Below are positions 10,211 to 18,901 of a DNA stretch of 64,000 bases, piece after piece (the first letter of the stretch is position 1; each line of letters begins with the position of its first letter). The notes under the pieces were generated by a model. The model ran no database searches. It had not been told where the DNA came from and was given only the letters and a program-made list of their open reading frames with translations. The position numbers were made by a program, and so were the translations under genes. Source of the stretch: an uncultured Ferrovibrio sp. (GTDB taxonomy: Bacteria > Pseudomonadota > Alphaproteobacteria > Ferrovibrionales > Ferrovibrionaceae). Location of the stretch: contig NZ_CALGPC010000017.1 of the NCBI RefSeq assembly GCF_937960835.1, positions 86,449-150,448 on the forward strand. Direction: 5' to 3'.

Positions 10211-11185
10211 ATGAGTGCGCCGGTAGCATTTCAGCATGCGGCGATGCCCGGACTGCTCAGCATCGTCGTGCCGGTCGGCAAGGATGCCGAAGGCCTGCGG
10301 CGCACGCTCGCCTCGCTGAAGGCGGCCCGGCAGCAGATACCTGTGCAGATCGTTGTCGGCAATGACGGCGCCGATCCCGATGCATCCGCCATCGCCGCGG
10401 CTTACGACGTGGAAGAGGCGGCCGTTATGCCCAATGGCGGCTCCTACATGGCGCGCAACTGCGCACTGGTGCTGACGAAGGGCGAGTGGATCGGCTTCGT
10501 CGATGCCGATGCGATGGTTGAGCCGGGCTGGATCGAAGCCGGCATCGCTGCCTTGCGCGAGGCCGATTACGTCTGCGGGCCGGTTGTGATCCCGCGGCAT
10601 ACGGTGGAGACACCCGGCCATGTCTTCGACTGGCTGAACGCCTTTCCCGTCGAAGGCCATTTCCGCCACGCGCGTTTCGGTCCCACGGCCAATCTGTTCG
10701 TCCGCCGCGCGGTGATCGAGCATGTCGGCGGTTTTGACCCAAGGCTGCGCTCCGGCGGCGATGTGGAATTTGGCGGGCGCGTCCATGCGGCCGGGTTCCG
10801 CCAGCGCTATTCGCCGGAACAGATGGTCTATCACCTGCCGCGCAGTTATCGCGAGCAGTTGACCAAGATCCTGCGCGTGACCAAGGGCCAGTGCGATCTG
10901 GGCCGCTATTACCCGGACCGCTTTCCCGAATTGCGGGTCAGCCTGGAAGGCGTCCTGCGCAACCTGATGCCGCCGCGCGAGCTGCATTTCCTCACGCATA
11001 CAATAGAGGAATTCGGGCCGCGTGCGGTGCGGCTGAAGCCGTTGCTGTATCTGATGGCCTGGTCGTTCAAGCTGCAGCGCGCGCGGGCGCAGCTCAAATA
11101 CATGCTGAGCGATGCAGGCAGGCACGAAGTCGCAGTGATGCGACGGCCGGCACCCCGTGCTTCCGATCGCCGTACAGCGGCTTAA
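10211..11185 (+). CDS. Family 2 glycosyltransferase
   Basis: 324 residues. The GT-A fold begins with LSIVVPVGKDAEGLRRTLASL, and the nucleotide-sugar/metal site is seen as GEWIGFVDADAMVEPGW (DAD, about residue 100). Conserved later blocks include GPTANLFVRRAVIEHVGGFD and GGDVEFGGRVHAAGF. It likely adds a sugar to a cell-surface polymer or lipid; the acceptor is unknown. A TTG at 10199 is an alternative start. It meets the hydrolase gene tail-to-tail with a 4-base overlap. Confidence 0.87.
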   Translation: MSAPVAFQHAAMPGLLSIVVPVGKDAEGLRRTLASLKAARQQIPVQIVVGNDGADPDASAIAAAYDVEEAAVMPNGGSYMARNCALVLTKGEWIGFVDADAMVEPGWIEAGIAALREADYVCGPVVIPRHTVETPGHVFDWLNAFPVEGHFRHARFGPTANLFVRRAVIEHVGGFDPRLRSGGDVEFGGRVHAAGFRQRYSPEQMVYHLPRSYREQLTKILRVTKGQCDLGRYYPDRFPELRVSLEGVLRNLMPPRELHFLTHTIEEFGPRAVRLKPLLYLMAWSFKLQRARAQLKYMLSDAGRHEVAVMRRPAPRASDRRTAA

Positions 11186-12084
11186 TCGCAATTACCTTTG
11201 ACGATGCCCGCGATCTGGCGGATCGCCGCATTGGCCTCGCGGACCGGCAGGATCGGCCAGACATGGATCATGCCGGGCGCTTCGACATAACACAGCGGCA
11301 CGCCTTCAGCTTTTGCGCGGTCGCGCAGTTTGCGGCAATCGGGCAGCAGGATGTCGCGCGTGCCGATGAACAAGGTCAGGTGGCCGAGGCCCTTGAGGGG
11401 ACCGTTGATCGGGCTGAGTTTCGGATCGTTTGGATCGGCTCCGGCGGCCCAGAGCCGCGCGGCTTCCAATGCGCCAGGCACGCGCAGCCAGGGATCATGC
11501 GGCTGCACCTTGGCGATATCGGGATTCTTTGCGGTAATGTCGAGCCAGGGCGAGATCAGCACGATGTTGCGCGGCTGCGGCAGGCCCTGTTCGAGCAGCG
11601 TCTGCGCCAGAGCCAAGGCGAACCCGCCACCGGAGGAGTCTCCCATCAAAATGAGTTTGTCGGGCGGCGCCTGGGCCGCGAGCTGCCGGTAGGCTTCAAG
11701 CGCGAAGGGATGCGCGTCGCGGTGACTGGCTTCCGGTGCCAGAGGATAAAGCGGCGCAGTGACGGTGCAGCCCGTGTCCTCGATCAGCCGCGCCAGGAAG
11801 CGCCAGTGAAACGGCGTGATCCCGGAGACATAGGCGCCGCCATGCAGATAGAAGACATATACGCCGGAGGAAGCGCCACGCGGCGCCAGCGTATAGACGC
11901 TGCGGCCATGAATTTCCCGATGCGTGACGGCGAAACGCCTGGCGATATCCGCCGGGGGCACGGGATTATGGACGCGGCGTTCCTTGGCAACCTCGCGATG
12001 CAGGTCTTCAGCACTGCGGAATTTGCGGGTGCGGCCAGCCAGCCGCAGCAGCAGGATGACGAGGAAGAGCGGCAGGTTCGGCAT
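11182..12084 (-). CDS. Alpha/beta hydrolase, hormone-sensitive lipase type
   Basis: 300 residues. The HSL-type oxyanion motif HGGAYVSG (about residue 80) and nucleophile elbow GDSSGGG (about 150) are visible. Asp in GTRDILLPD and His in PGMIHVWPIL complete a plausible catalytic triad. The N-terminus is hydrophobic (LFLVILLLRLAG), so it may be membrane-tethered or exported. Members hydrolyse short-chain carboxylic esters; the natural substrate is unknown. It is 30 bases downstream of xth on the same strand and may be co-transcribed. Confidence 0.9.
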   Translation of the reverse strand: MPNLPLFLVILLLRLAGRTRKFRSAEDLHREVAKERRVHNPVPPADIARRFAVTHREIHGRSVYTLAPRGASSGVYVFYLHGGAYVSGITPFHWRFLARLIEDTGCTVTAPLYPLAPEASHRDAHPFALEAYRQLAAQAPPDKLILMGDSSGGGFALALAQTLLEQGLPQPRNIVLISPWLDITAKNPDIAKVQPHDPWLRVPGALEAARLWAAGADPNDPKLSPINGPLKGLGHLTLFIGTRDILLPDCRKLRDRAKAEGVPLCYVEAPGMIHVWPILPVREANAAIRQIAGIVKGNCD

Positions 12085-12114
12085 CGGGTCGTTTTTCTCT
12101 GCCGCCTTATGAGA

Positions 12115-12891
12115 TCATGCGGCGTCGGCGATCTCGCAGGTGACCGGCACGTGATCCGAGGCTTTTTCCTTGGCGCGCGGATTGCGGTCGATCTCGCAGC
12201 TCACCAGCCTGTCCGCCAGTTGCGGCGATAGCAGGAAATGATCGATGCGCAGGCCCTGGTTCTTCGGCCAGCAGCCGCCCTGGTAATCCCAGAAGGTATA
12301 GTCCTGAATGGTGGGATGCAGCGCCCGCCAGGCTTCGGTGAGGCCGAGATTGATCAGGCTGCGGAAAGCGCGCCGCGTATCCGGCCAGCAAAGCGCATCT
12401 TCGGCAAAGGCTTCCGGATCGTAGACGTCGATATCGGTGGGGCAGACGTTGTAATCGCCCGCCATCAGGAAAGGCCGCTCGTCTTCGAGCAGCTTTTGGG
12501 CACGACGATAAAGGCGCTGCATCCAGCGCAGCTTGTATTCATATTTTTCGCCAGGCCGCGGATTGCCGTTCGGCAGATACAGGCCGCAGATCGTCATGCC
12601 GGCGATATCGGCTTCGATATAGCGGGACTGCTCATCGGTTTCGTCGCCGTCGAGGCGGTTGCGCACGGCATCGGGTTTCTGCAGGCTCAGGATGGCGACG
12701 CCGTTATAGCTCTTCTGGCCATGCACATGGACGCTGTAGCCCATCGACTGGAATTCCAGCGAGGGGAAGTCGGCATCCTGGCATTTGATCTCCTGGAAGA
12801 TGATGACATCCGGCCTGGCCGCCCGGACCCATTCGGTCACGTTGTTCAGCCGCGCCTTGATCGAATTGACGTTCCAGGTGGTGATTCGCAT
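12115..12891 (-). CDS. xth: Exodeoxyribonuclease III
   Basis: 258 residues; Mg-dependent AP endonuclease and 3'-5' exonuclease of base-excision repair. Active-site blocks of the Exo III family are present: MRITTWNVNSIKARL at the start, FQEIKCQD (catalytic Glu), GDYNVCP (Asp/Asn), and C-terminal RIDHFLLS and SDHVPV (catalytic His). I chose the ATG at 12891 because Exo III proteins begin at this point; an in-frame GTG at 12924 would add 11 residues. Neither start has a clear ribosome binding site. Confidence 0.95.
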   Translation of the reverse strand: MRITTWNVNSIKARLNNVTEWVRAARPDVIIFQEIKCQDADFPSLEFQSMGYSVHVHGQKSYNGVAILSLQKPDAVRNRLDGDETDEQSRYIEADIAGMTICGLYLPNGNPRPGEKYEYKLRWMQRLYRRAQKLLEDERPFLMAGDYNVCPTDIDVYDPEAFAEDALCWPDTRRAFRSLINLGLTEAWRALHPTIQDYTFWDYQGGCWPKNQGLRIDHFLLSPQLADRLVSCEIDRNPRAKEKASDHVPVTCEIADAA

Positions 12892-12929
12892 GGCAGGAGT
12901 ATCAGGGGAAATACCAGACAACACAAATT

Positions 12930-13020
12930 GTCATGGCACGCCCTGGGCGTGCCATCCCCGAGTTTTATTCTTTGGATAGAAAAAGAACTCGGGGATGCTC
13001 GGGCCAAGCCCGAGCATGAC
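12930..13020. repeat. Composite triple-hairpin repeat between xth and erpA
   Basis: Three perfect inverted repeats abut and share two bases at each junction: 12933-12955 (11-base arms, 1-base loop), 12954-12996 (11-base arms, 21-base loop) and 12995-13017 (10-base arms, 3-base loop). Outer GTCATG and CATGAC sequences (12930-12935 and 13015-13020) can pair to close a cruciform. The ends match the palindrome at 1393-1421, so this looks like an elaborate member of the same repeat family. Confidence 0.8.
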
Positions 13021-13053
13021 GTTTATAGGTTGGTATAGGCTGGGCGGGGCAGA

Positions 13054-13449
13054 TCAGATCGAAAACGAATTGCCGCAGCCGCAGGACGAGGAAGCCAGCG
13101 GGTTGCGGATCTGAAAGCCGGCGCCGGACAGGTCTTCGACGAAATCGATCTCAGCGCCGCGCAGGTATTCCAGCGAAATGCTGTCGATATAGACCTTGGC
13201 GCCGTCGCGTTCGATGACGATGTCGTCCTGGGTCTCCGTCTCGTCGAGCGAGAAGGCGTATTGGAAGCCGGAGCAGCCGCCGCCGGAAACGCTGATCCGC
13301 AGCGCCAGCGCCGGGTTGCCCTCGGCCTCGGCCACCTTGCGGATGCGACGCGCAGCCGAAGCCGTCAGACCCACCGGGTCACCGTTGAAGGTGGCCGGCG
13401 CGGCAGATGCCGTTTTGGCTTCAGGTTGTGCTGTCTCGGTCATCGGCAT
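13054..13449 (-). CDS. erpA: Iron-sulfur cluster insertion protein ErpA
   Basis: 131 residues of the A-type carrier (HesB/IscA) family, which delivers Fe-S clusters to apo-enzymes. The three cluster-binding cysteines are in GGGCSGFQY (about residue 59) and SSCGCGNSF at the C-terminus. The N-terminus carries an extra alanine-rich extension of about 25 residues. Its solitary position, away from a suf or isc operon, fits ErpA better than IscA or SufA, although the distinction by sequence alone is soft. Divergent from argS. Confidence 0.9.
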   Translation of the reverse strand: MPMTETAQPEAKTASAAPATFNGDPVGLTASAARRIRKVAEAEGNPALALRISVSGGGCSGFQYAFSLDETETQDDIVIERDGAKVYIDSISLEYLRGAEIDFVEDLSGAGFQIRNPLASSSCGCGNSFSI

Positions 13450-13600
13450 TTACACTCGGTTTACCAATAATTTGCCACACTCTATCAGCAATTTAGGGAA
13501 CCGCGCGCGGAAGTCAATTTAACCGGGGCGTGTTGCGGCTCAGGCAGGCAGTCGGTAGTGTCCGCCCCGAATCAGGACGATTAAGAAAAAGCCTTCCGAA

Positions 13601-15352
13601 ATGAACGTTTTTACTGAATTCCGCCGCGCCATCATGGCGGCCGTGCAGCGTCTTTCCGAACAGGGTGTGCTGGCCGGTGAACTGCCGCTGTCCGCCATCA
13701 CCGTCGAGCCCCCGCGCGATCCGTCGCATGGCGATCTGGCGACCAACGTGGCCATGGTGCTGGGCAAGCCGGCCAAGATGGCGCCGCGGGCGCTGGCCGA
13801 GCAGATCAAGCCGCTGCTGGAAGCCCATGAGGCGGTCGAGGCGGTGGAGATAGCCGGTCCCGGCTTCATCAACCTGCGGCTCAACACGGCTTATTGGCAG
13901 CGCCAGGTGGGCGTGATCCTCAAGGCAGGCACGGCCTATGGCGACAGCGACCTGGGCGCGGGCGAGCCGGTGAATGTGGAATATGTCTCGGCCAATCCGA
14001 CCGGCCCGATGCATGTCGGCCATTGCCGCGGCGCGGTGTTTGGCGATGCCCTGGCGGCGCTGCTGGCCAAGGCCGGCTATCAGGTTGCCCGCGAATATTA
14101 CATCAACGATGCCGGCGCGCAGGTAGACGTGCTGGCCCGCTCGACGCATCTGCGCTACCGCGAGGCGCTGGGCGAGACCATCGAGATCCCGGAAGGGCTT
14201 TATCCCGGCGACTATCTGAAGCCGGTGGGCGAGGCCCTGGCCAAGAAATACGGCGACAAGTTCAAGACCGCACCCGAGCAGGAATGGCTGCAGCTTTTCC
14301 GCCAGGAAGCGACCGACGCCATGATGGCGGTGATCCGCGAGGATCTCGCCGCACTGAACATCCATCACGAGATCTTCACGTCGGAAAAGGCGCTGCATGA
14401 TTCCGGCGCGGTGCAGCATGCCTTCGACCGGCTGAAGCAGCGTGGCCTGATCTATACCGGCGTGCTGGAACCGCCGAAGGGCAAGGTGCCCGACGATTAC
14501 GAGCCGCGGCCGCAGGAACTGTTCAAGGCCAGCGAATTCGGCGACGACACGGACCGCCCGCTGAAGAAATCGGACGGCTCGTGGACCTATTTCGGCGCCG
14601 ATATCGCCTATCACGACGACAAGTACCGGCGCGGCTTCAAGAAGATGATCGACGTCTGGGGCGCCGATCATGGCGGCTATGTGAAGCGCATGAAGGCCGC
14701 CGTAAAAGCGATTTCCAACGGCGAGGCCGATCTGGACGTCAAGCTGGTGCAGATGGTCAATCTGCTGGATGGCGGCCAGCCGGTGAAAATGTCCAAGCGG
14801 GCCGGTACTTTCGTAACCCTTCGCGACGTTGTGGATGAAGTCGGCAAAGATGTCGTGCGCTTCATCATGCTGACGCGAAAGAACGACGCGCAGCTCGATT
14901 TCGACTTCAAGAAGGTGACCGAACAGTCGAAGGACAATCCGGTCTTCTACGTGCAGTACGCCCATGCGCGCATCTGCTCGGTGCTGCGCAATGCGGCCGG
15001 CGAAGTGCCGCAGATCGACACCGGAGACGGTGCGCTGGCGCAGGCGGATATGAGCCTGCTCAATCATCCTTCGGAACTGGCCCTGATCAAGCTGCTAGCC
15101 AACTGGCCTCGGTTGGTGGAAAGCGCCGCCGAGGCGCATGAGCCGCACCGCGTTGCCTTCTATCTGCAGGATGTGGCGGCGGCCTTCCATGGCCTGTGGA
15201 ATGTGGGGCGCGACGATACCAGCGTGCGCTTCCTTCTGCCGGACGATCTGAACCTGACCCGTGCGCGCCTGGCGATGCTGCGCGCCGTTGCGCTGGTGAT
15301 CGCCTCCGGCTTGTCGGTGATGGGTGTGACGCCCGTCGAGGAAATGAGGTGA
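13601..15352 (+). CDS. argS: Arginyl-tRNA synthetase
   Basis: 583 residues, class I synthetase that charges tRNA-Arg. The HIGH-type motif appears as NPTGPMHVGHCRG (about residue 130) and the KMSKS-type loop as VKMSKRAGTF (about 395). An N-terminal Add-1 domain and the C-terminal anticodon-binding domain are present at the expected places. It begins a run of co-directional genes reaching to 26787; the next gene starts 3 bases after the stop codon. Confidence 0.98.
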   Translation: MNVFTEFRRAIMAAVQRLSEQGVLAGELPLSAITVEPPRDPSHGDLATNVAMVLGKPAKMAPRALAEQIKPLLEAHEAVEAVEIAGPGFINLRLNTAYWQRQVGVILKAGTAYGDSDLGAGEPVNVEYVSANPTGPMHVGHCRGAVFGDALAALLAKAGYQVAREYYINDAGAQVDVLARSTHLRYREALGETIEIPEGLYPGDYLKPVGEALAKKYGDKFKTAPEQEWLQLFRQEATDAMMAVIREDLAALNIHHEIFTSEKALHDSGAVQHAFDRLKQRGLIYTGVLEPPKGKVPDDYEPRPQELFKASEFGDDTDRPLKKSDGSWTYFGADIAYHDDKYRRGFKKMIDVWGADHGGYVKRMKAAVKAISNGEADLDVKLVQMVNLLDGGQPVKMSKRAGTFVTLRDVVDEVGKDVVRFIMLTRKNDAQLDFDFKKVTEQSKDNPVFYVQYAHARICSVLRNAAGEVPQIDTGDGALAQADMSLLNHPSELALIKLLANWPRLVESAAEAHEPHRVAFYLQDVAAAFHGLWNVGRDDTSVRFLLPDDLNLTRARLAMLRAVALVIASGLSVMGVTPVEEMR

Positions 15353-15355
15353 GTG

Positions 15356-16255
15356 ATGAGTGATCTGCGTACCGATCGGAATGCGCGGCCGGTTCCGAGC
15401 GAAACGGAACAGGCTCCCGGCAATCCGAAGAAGATGATCACTGCGGCGATTGCGCTGGGCGCGGTGGCCGCCTTCGGTATCGGCATCTGGTTCGCCTATG
15501 ACCAAGGCGTGAAGCGCGGCGCCAGCGGCGCGCCGCCGCTGATCCGCGCCGATCAGGGCCCGACCAAGGTGGCGCCGGAAAATCCCGGTGGCATGCAGGT
15601 GCCCAATCAGGACAAGCAGATCTACGAGCGCATCACCGGCAACACCAATCAGCAGGGGCCGCAGACCGAGCGTCTGCTGCCGCCGCCTGAGCGTCCCATT
15701 GCGCCGCCCGCGCCGACTGCAGCTCCGTCCGCGCCGCAGCCCAACGTGGCCGTTGCGCCCACGGGCAATGGCGCTGCGAATGGTGGGATAACGATCCCGA
15801 TGCGGCCGACCAACGGCGTGCCGAACCAGACCACGGCCCCGAGTCCAGTGCCGAGCCCGAGCGTTGTTGGCTCGACAGAGACCAAGTCCGCTGACCAGTC
15901 TGCTGAGACGGCAGCTGAAAAGACAGCAGAGAAGGCAACTGAGAAGCCGGCCAGCACGCAGACTGCTGCCGCGCCGAAGCCGGCGGCAAGAGTCGCTTCG
16001 CCAGGCGGCACGGCGAAGGTCCAGCTCGCCTCGCTGAAGGATCAGGCTGCGGCGCAGTCGACCTGGAGCCAGTTGCAGAAGAAATATCCCGATATCCTGG
16101 GCGATCTGTCGCCCTCCTATGAGCGTGTCGAGATTCCGAACAAGGGGACCTTCATTCGCCTGCAGGCCGGGCCGCTGAAGGACCGTGCTGCGGCGCAGGC
16201 GGTGTGCCAGCAGCTCGCTGCCAAGAACCAGGGCTGCATCGTTGTCGGCCGCTGA
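15356..16255 (+). CDS. SPOR domain membrane protein
   Basis: 299 residues. A cytoplasmic N-terminus and one transmembrane helix (about residues 27-45) lead to a long proline/alanine/threonine-rich linker. A C-terminal SPOR domain (about 220-299, AKVQLASLKDQAAAQSTWSQL to CIVVGR) binds denuded glycan strands of septal peptidoglycan. The topology is that of FtsN-like and other division-site proteins. It lies between argS and nagZ, the usual alphaproteobacterial arrangement. Confidence 0.9.
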   Translation: MSDLRTDRNARPVPSETEQAPGNPKKMITAAIALGAVAAFGIGIWFAYDQGVKRGASGAPPLIRADQGPTKVAPENPGGMQVPNQDKQIYERITGNTNQQGPQTERLLPPPERPIAPPAPTAAPSAPQPNVAVAPTGNGAANGGITIPMRPTNGVPNQTTAPSPVPSPSVVGSTETKSADQSAETAAEKTAEKATEKPASTQTAAAPKPAARVASPGGTAKVQLASLKDQAAAQSTWSQLQKKYPDILGDLSPSYERVEIPNKGTFIRLQAGPLKDRAAAQAVCQQLAAKNQGCIVVGR

Positions 16256-17288
16256 CCGCACCGACTGGAGCGCCTACGCGCCCGTCATCGTCGGCTGTCA
16301 GGGCCTGCAACTGACGGCGGAAGAGCGCGTGCTGTTCGGCGTGCGCAAGCCGCTCGGCCTGATCGTGTTCGCCCGCAACATCGACAATCCCGCGCAAGTC
16401 AAAGCGCTGATTAGCGATTTCCGCGGCATTGTCGGCAACGATAAAGCCCCGGTGCTGATCGATCAGGAGGGCGGCCGCGTCGCCCGGCTGAAACCGCCGC
16501 ATTGGCCGAAATTCCCGCCAGGTGCAGTGTTCGGCGCGCTGTTCGAACGCGACCGTCAGGCTGGCGAAGAAGCGGCCTATCTGAATTCGCGCTGGATCGG
16601 CGCGGAACTGGCGGCTTTGGGCATCGATGTCGATTGCGCGCCAGTGGCCGACCTGCCGATCGAAGGTGCGCATGACGTAATCGGTGACCGCGCCTATGGC
16701 CGCGATCCGGAAACCGTCGCGGCGATCGGCCGGGCGGTGATGCGCGGCCTGACGGATGCCGGCGTATTGCCGGTGATCAAGCATATTCCGGGTCATGGCC
16801 GCTCGCATATCGACAGCCATCTGGACTTGCCGGTGGTAGATACCGATATCACCACCATGCAGCACAGCGATTTCCGCCCCTTCAAGGCCCTGAAGGACGC
16901 GCCCTGGGCGATGACGGCGCATATCGTCTACAGCGCCATTGATCCGGCGCAGCCCGCAACCATGTCACCGAAGGTGATCGCCGAGATCGTGCGCGGCCAT
17001 ATCGGCTTCGACGGCGTACTGATTTCCGACGACCTCAACATGAAGGCGCTGAAGGGCGCGCCGGCCGAAACGGGTGCTGCCTCGCTGGCGGCAGGCTGCG
17101 ATCTGGTGCTGCATTGCTCGGGCGACCTCGCTGAGATGCAGGCGCTGCTGGCGGCTCTGCCGGCGATGACGCAAGCGGCGGCGGAGCGGATCGGACGCGC
17201 CCGTGCCAGCCTGCCGGCCAAGCCCGCGCCGTTTGGCGCTGCCGAGCGCGAGCGCTATGGCCGGCTGATGGAGCAGGCAGGCGCGTGA
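16242..17288 (+). CDS. nagZ: Beta-N-acetylhexosaminidase NagZ (GH3)
   Basis: 348 residues. It removes N-acetylglucosamine from anhydromuropeptides during cytosolic cell-wall recycling. The GH3 NagZ signature KHIPGHGRSHIDSH (catalytic Asp-His dyad, about residue 180) is intact, and GFDGVLISDDLNMKAL holds the nucleophile Asp. I propose the TTG start at 16242, which overlaps the SPOR gene by 14 bases and gives the normal N-terminus. Translational coupling with the SPOR gene and the M50 protease gene is likely. Confidence 0.93.
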   Translation: MSAADRTDWSAYAPVIVGCQGLQLTAEERVLFGVRKPLGLIVFARNIDNPAQVKALISDFRGIVGNDKAPVLIDQEGGRVARLKPPHWPKFPPGAVFGALFERDRQAGEEAAYLNSRWIGAELAALGIDVDCAPVADLPIEGAHDVIGDRAYGRDPETVAAIGRAVMRGLTDAGVLPVIKHIPGHGRSHIDSHLDLPVVDTDITTMQHSDFRPFKALKDAPWAMTAHIVYSAIDPAQPATMSPKVIAEIVRGHIGFDGVLISDDLNMKALKGAPAETGAASLAAGCDLVLHCSGDLAEMQALLAALPAMTQAAAERIGRARASLPAKPAPFGAAERERYGRLMEQAGA

Positions 17289-17980
17289 GCGGCGATATCG
17301 TCGGGTTCATCTTCGAAGCCTCGGCCTGGGTGCTGCCGGTTCTGCTGGCGATCACCCTGCATGAGGCCGCCCATGGCTGGGTCGCCTGGAAACTGGGTGA
17401 TGACACGGCCCTGCGGCAGGGGCGGGTCAGCTTCAATCCGCTGCGCCATGTCGATCCGGTCGGCACGATCCTGATCCCGGGCATGCTGCTGCTGCTGCGG
17501 GCACCGTTCCTGTTCGGCTGGGCCAAGCCGGTGCCGGTGAACTTCTGGAACCTGCCGTCGCCGCGCCGCGACATGGCGGTGGTGGCGATTGCCGGGCCGC
17601 TGGTCAATCTGGGGCAGGCCTATGCGGCCATGCTGCTGTTCCATCTGGTGCCGTATTTCAGTGAGACGCTTGGCACCTGGATCGCGATGAATCTTCAAAA
17701 TGCTATTCTTATCAACCTGATATTGTGCGTTTTTAATATGATACCTTTGCCGCCGCTGGATGGCGGGCGGGTGGCGGTTGGCTGGCTGCCGCTGGTGCTG
17801 GCACGGCCCTTGGCCCGGCTGGAGCGCTATGGCATGGTCATTTTGCTGATTCTGCTGTTGGTCGTCCCCTTTGCGGCCAGCCAATTCGGCAGTGCCTGGA
17901 ACCCGTTGTTCGAGCTGATTATGCCGATCATTGCCGGCCTGCGGGATATCCTGCTTGTGTTGTCCGGGCACAGCGGTTAA
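17285..17980 (+). CDS. Site-2 protease family (M50) membrane metalloprotease
   Basis: 231 residues, mostly hydrophobic, with about six transmembrane segments. The zinc motif HEAAHG (HExxH, about residue 27) lies in the first helix, and the third ligand motif NMIPLPPLDGGRV is near residue 152. This is the short, PDZ-less subgroup of intramembrane M50 proteases, with unknown substrates. The GTG start overlaps the nagZ stop by 4 bases. The linkage nagZ-M50-scpA-scpB is frequent in alphaproteobacteria. Confidence 0.92.
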   Translation: MSGDIVGFIFEASAWVLPVLLAITLHEAAHGWVAWKLGDDTALRQGRVSFNPLRHVDPVGTILIPGMLLLLRAPFLFGWAKPVPVNFWNLPSPRRDMAVVAIAGPLVNLGQAYAAMLLFHLVPYFSETLGTWIAMNLQNAILINLILCVFNMIPLPPLDGGRVAVGWLPLVLARPLARLERYGMVILLILLLVVPFAASQFGSAWNPLFELIMPIIAGLRDILLVLSGHSG

Positions 17981-18010
17981 CACCGCTGCCCCGAAGCTGG
18001 ATTTAACGCT

Positions 18011-18898
18011 GTGACCGAACCCGCGAATACCCCCGATTCCGCGCCTGAGGCCGTTCCGGCTGAGGTACAGGCCTCCGAGCCGTTCGAGCAGGCGCAGCGC
18101 GATGGCCTGGAAGGGGCAGGCGGCGTTCGCGTCGGCGAGCAGCTCGTTCTTAATCTGGATGTCTTCGAAGGTCCTCTCGACGTCCTGCTGACGCTGGCGC
18201 GCGAGCAGAAGGTCGACCTGCGGCGCATCTCCATCCTGGCGCTGGCCGAGCAGTATCTCGCCTTCATCCAGGAACTGCGCAAGGTGCGCATCGAGATCGC
18301 CGCCGACTATCTCGTGATGGCGGCCTGGCTGGCCTATCTGAAGTCGCGCCTCTTGGTGCCCGAGCCTGAGAAGGAAGGCGAGCCGTCGGGTGCCGACATG
18401 GCGGCCCGCCTGCAGCTGCAGCTGCAGCGCCTGGAGGCCATGCGCAAGGTTGCCGACCAGCTGATGCAGCGCGACCAGGTCGGCCTGGCGATGTTCCTGC
18501 GCGGCAAGCCGGAAGGTGTGCGCGTCATTCGCAAGTCGGTCTACAACGCCACGCTCTACGAGCTGCTGAAAGCCTATGCCGAGTTCCGTGCCTCCAAGGG
18601 CTCGACCGAAGCGCTGACCATGAAGATGGCGCGCCGTCGCATCGTCTCGGTGGAGGAGGCGCTGGCGCGGCTGCGTAACATGATCGGGCAGATCCCCGAC
18701 TGGGCGACCCTGCAGGCCTTCCTGCCGGCCGAGCTGGACGATCCGTTCACCGTGCGCTCGGCGCTCGCCTCGACGTTCAACGCCAGCCTCGAAATGGCCA
18801 AGCAGGGCCTGATCGAACTGAAGCAGGTGCAAACCTTCGGTCCCATCTACATCCGCCGCCAGGCCAATGCGCAGCCGGCGGCCCCTTCGGAAGAGTAA
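18011..18898 (+). CDS. scpA: Segregation and condensation protein A
   Basis: 295 residues. ScpA is the kleisin subunit that bridges SMC heads in the SMC-ScpAB condensin. The family core starts at LNLDVFEGPLDVLLTLAREQKVDL (about residue 46), continues through YLVMAAWLAYLKSRLLVP, and ends with a winged-helix region around residue 230-285. The first 45 residues are an acidic, poorly conserved extension. Paired with scpB immediately downstream. Confidence 0.96.
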   Translation: MTEPANTPDSAPEAVPAEVQASEPFEQAQRDGLEGAGGVRVGEQLVLNLDVFEGPLDVLLTLAREQKVDLRRISILALAEQYLAFIQELRKVRIEIAADYLVMAAWLAYLKSRLLVPEPEKEGEPSGADMAARLQLQLQRLEAMRKVADQLMQRDQVGLAMFLRGKPEGVRVIRKSVYNATLYELLKAYAEFRASKGSTEALTMKMARRRIVSVEEALARLRNMIGQIPDWATLQAFLPAELDDPFTVRSALASTFNASLEMAKQGLIELKQVQTFGPIYIRRQANAQPAAPSEE

Positions 18899-18901
18899 GT
18901 G

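Noticed and set aside
10891..12231. 446-codon plus-strand frame over the hydrolase gene
   Set aside because: It is antisense to a gene with an intact HGGAY/GDSSGG catalytic set and crosses two other genes.
13514..15067. Long open frame antisense to argS
   Set aside because: Shadow of a synthetase gene; no protein-like composition.
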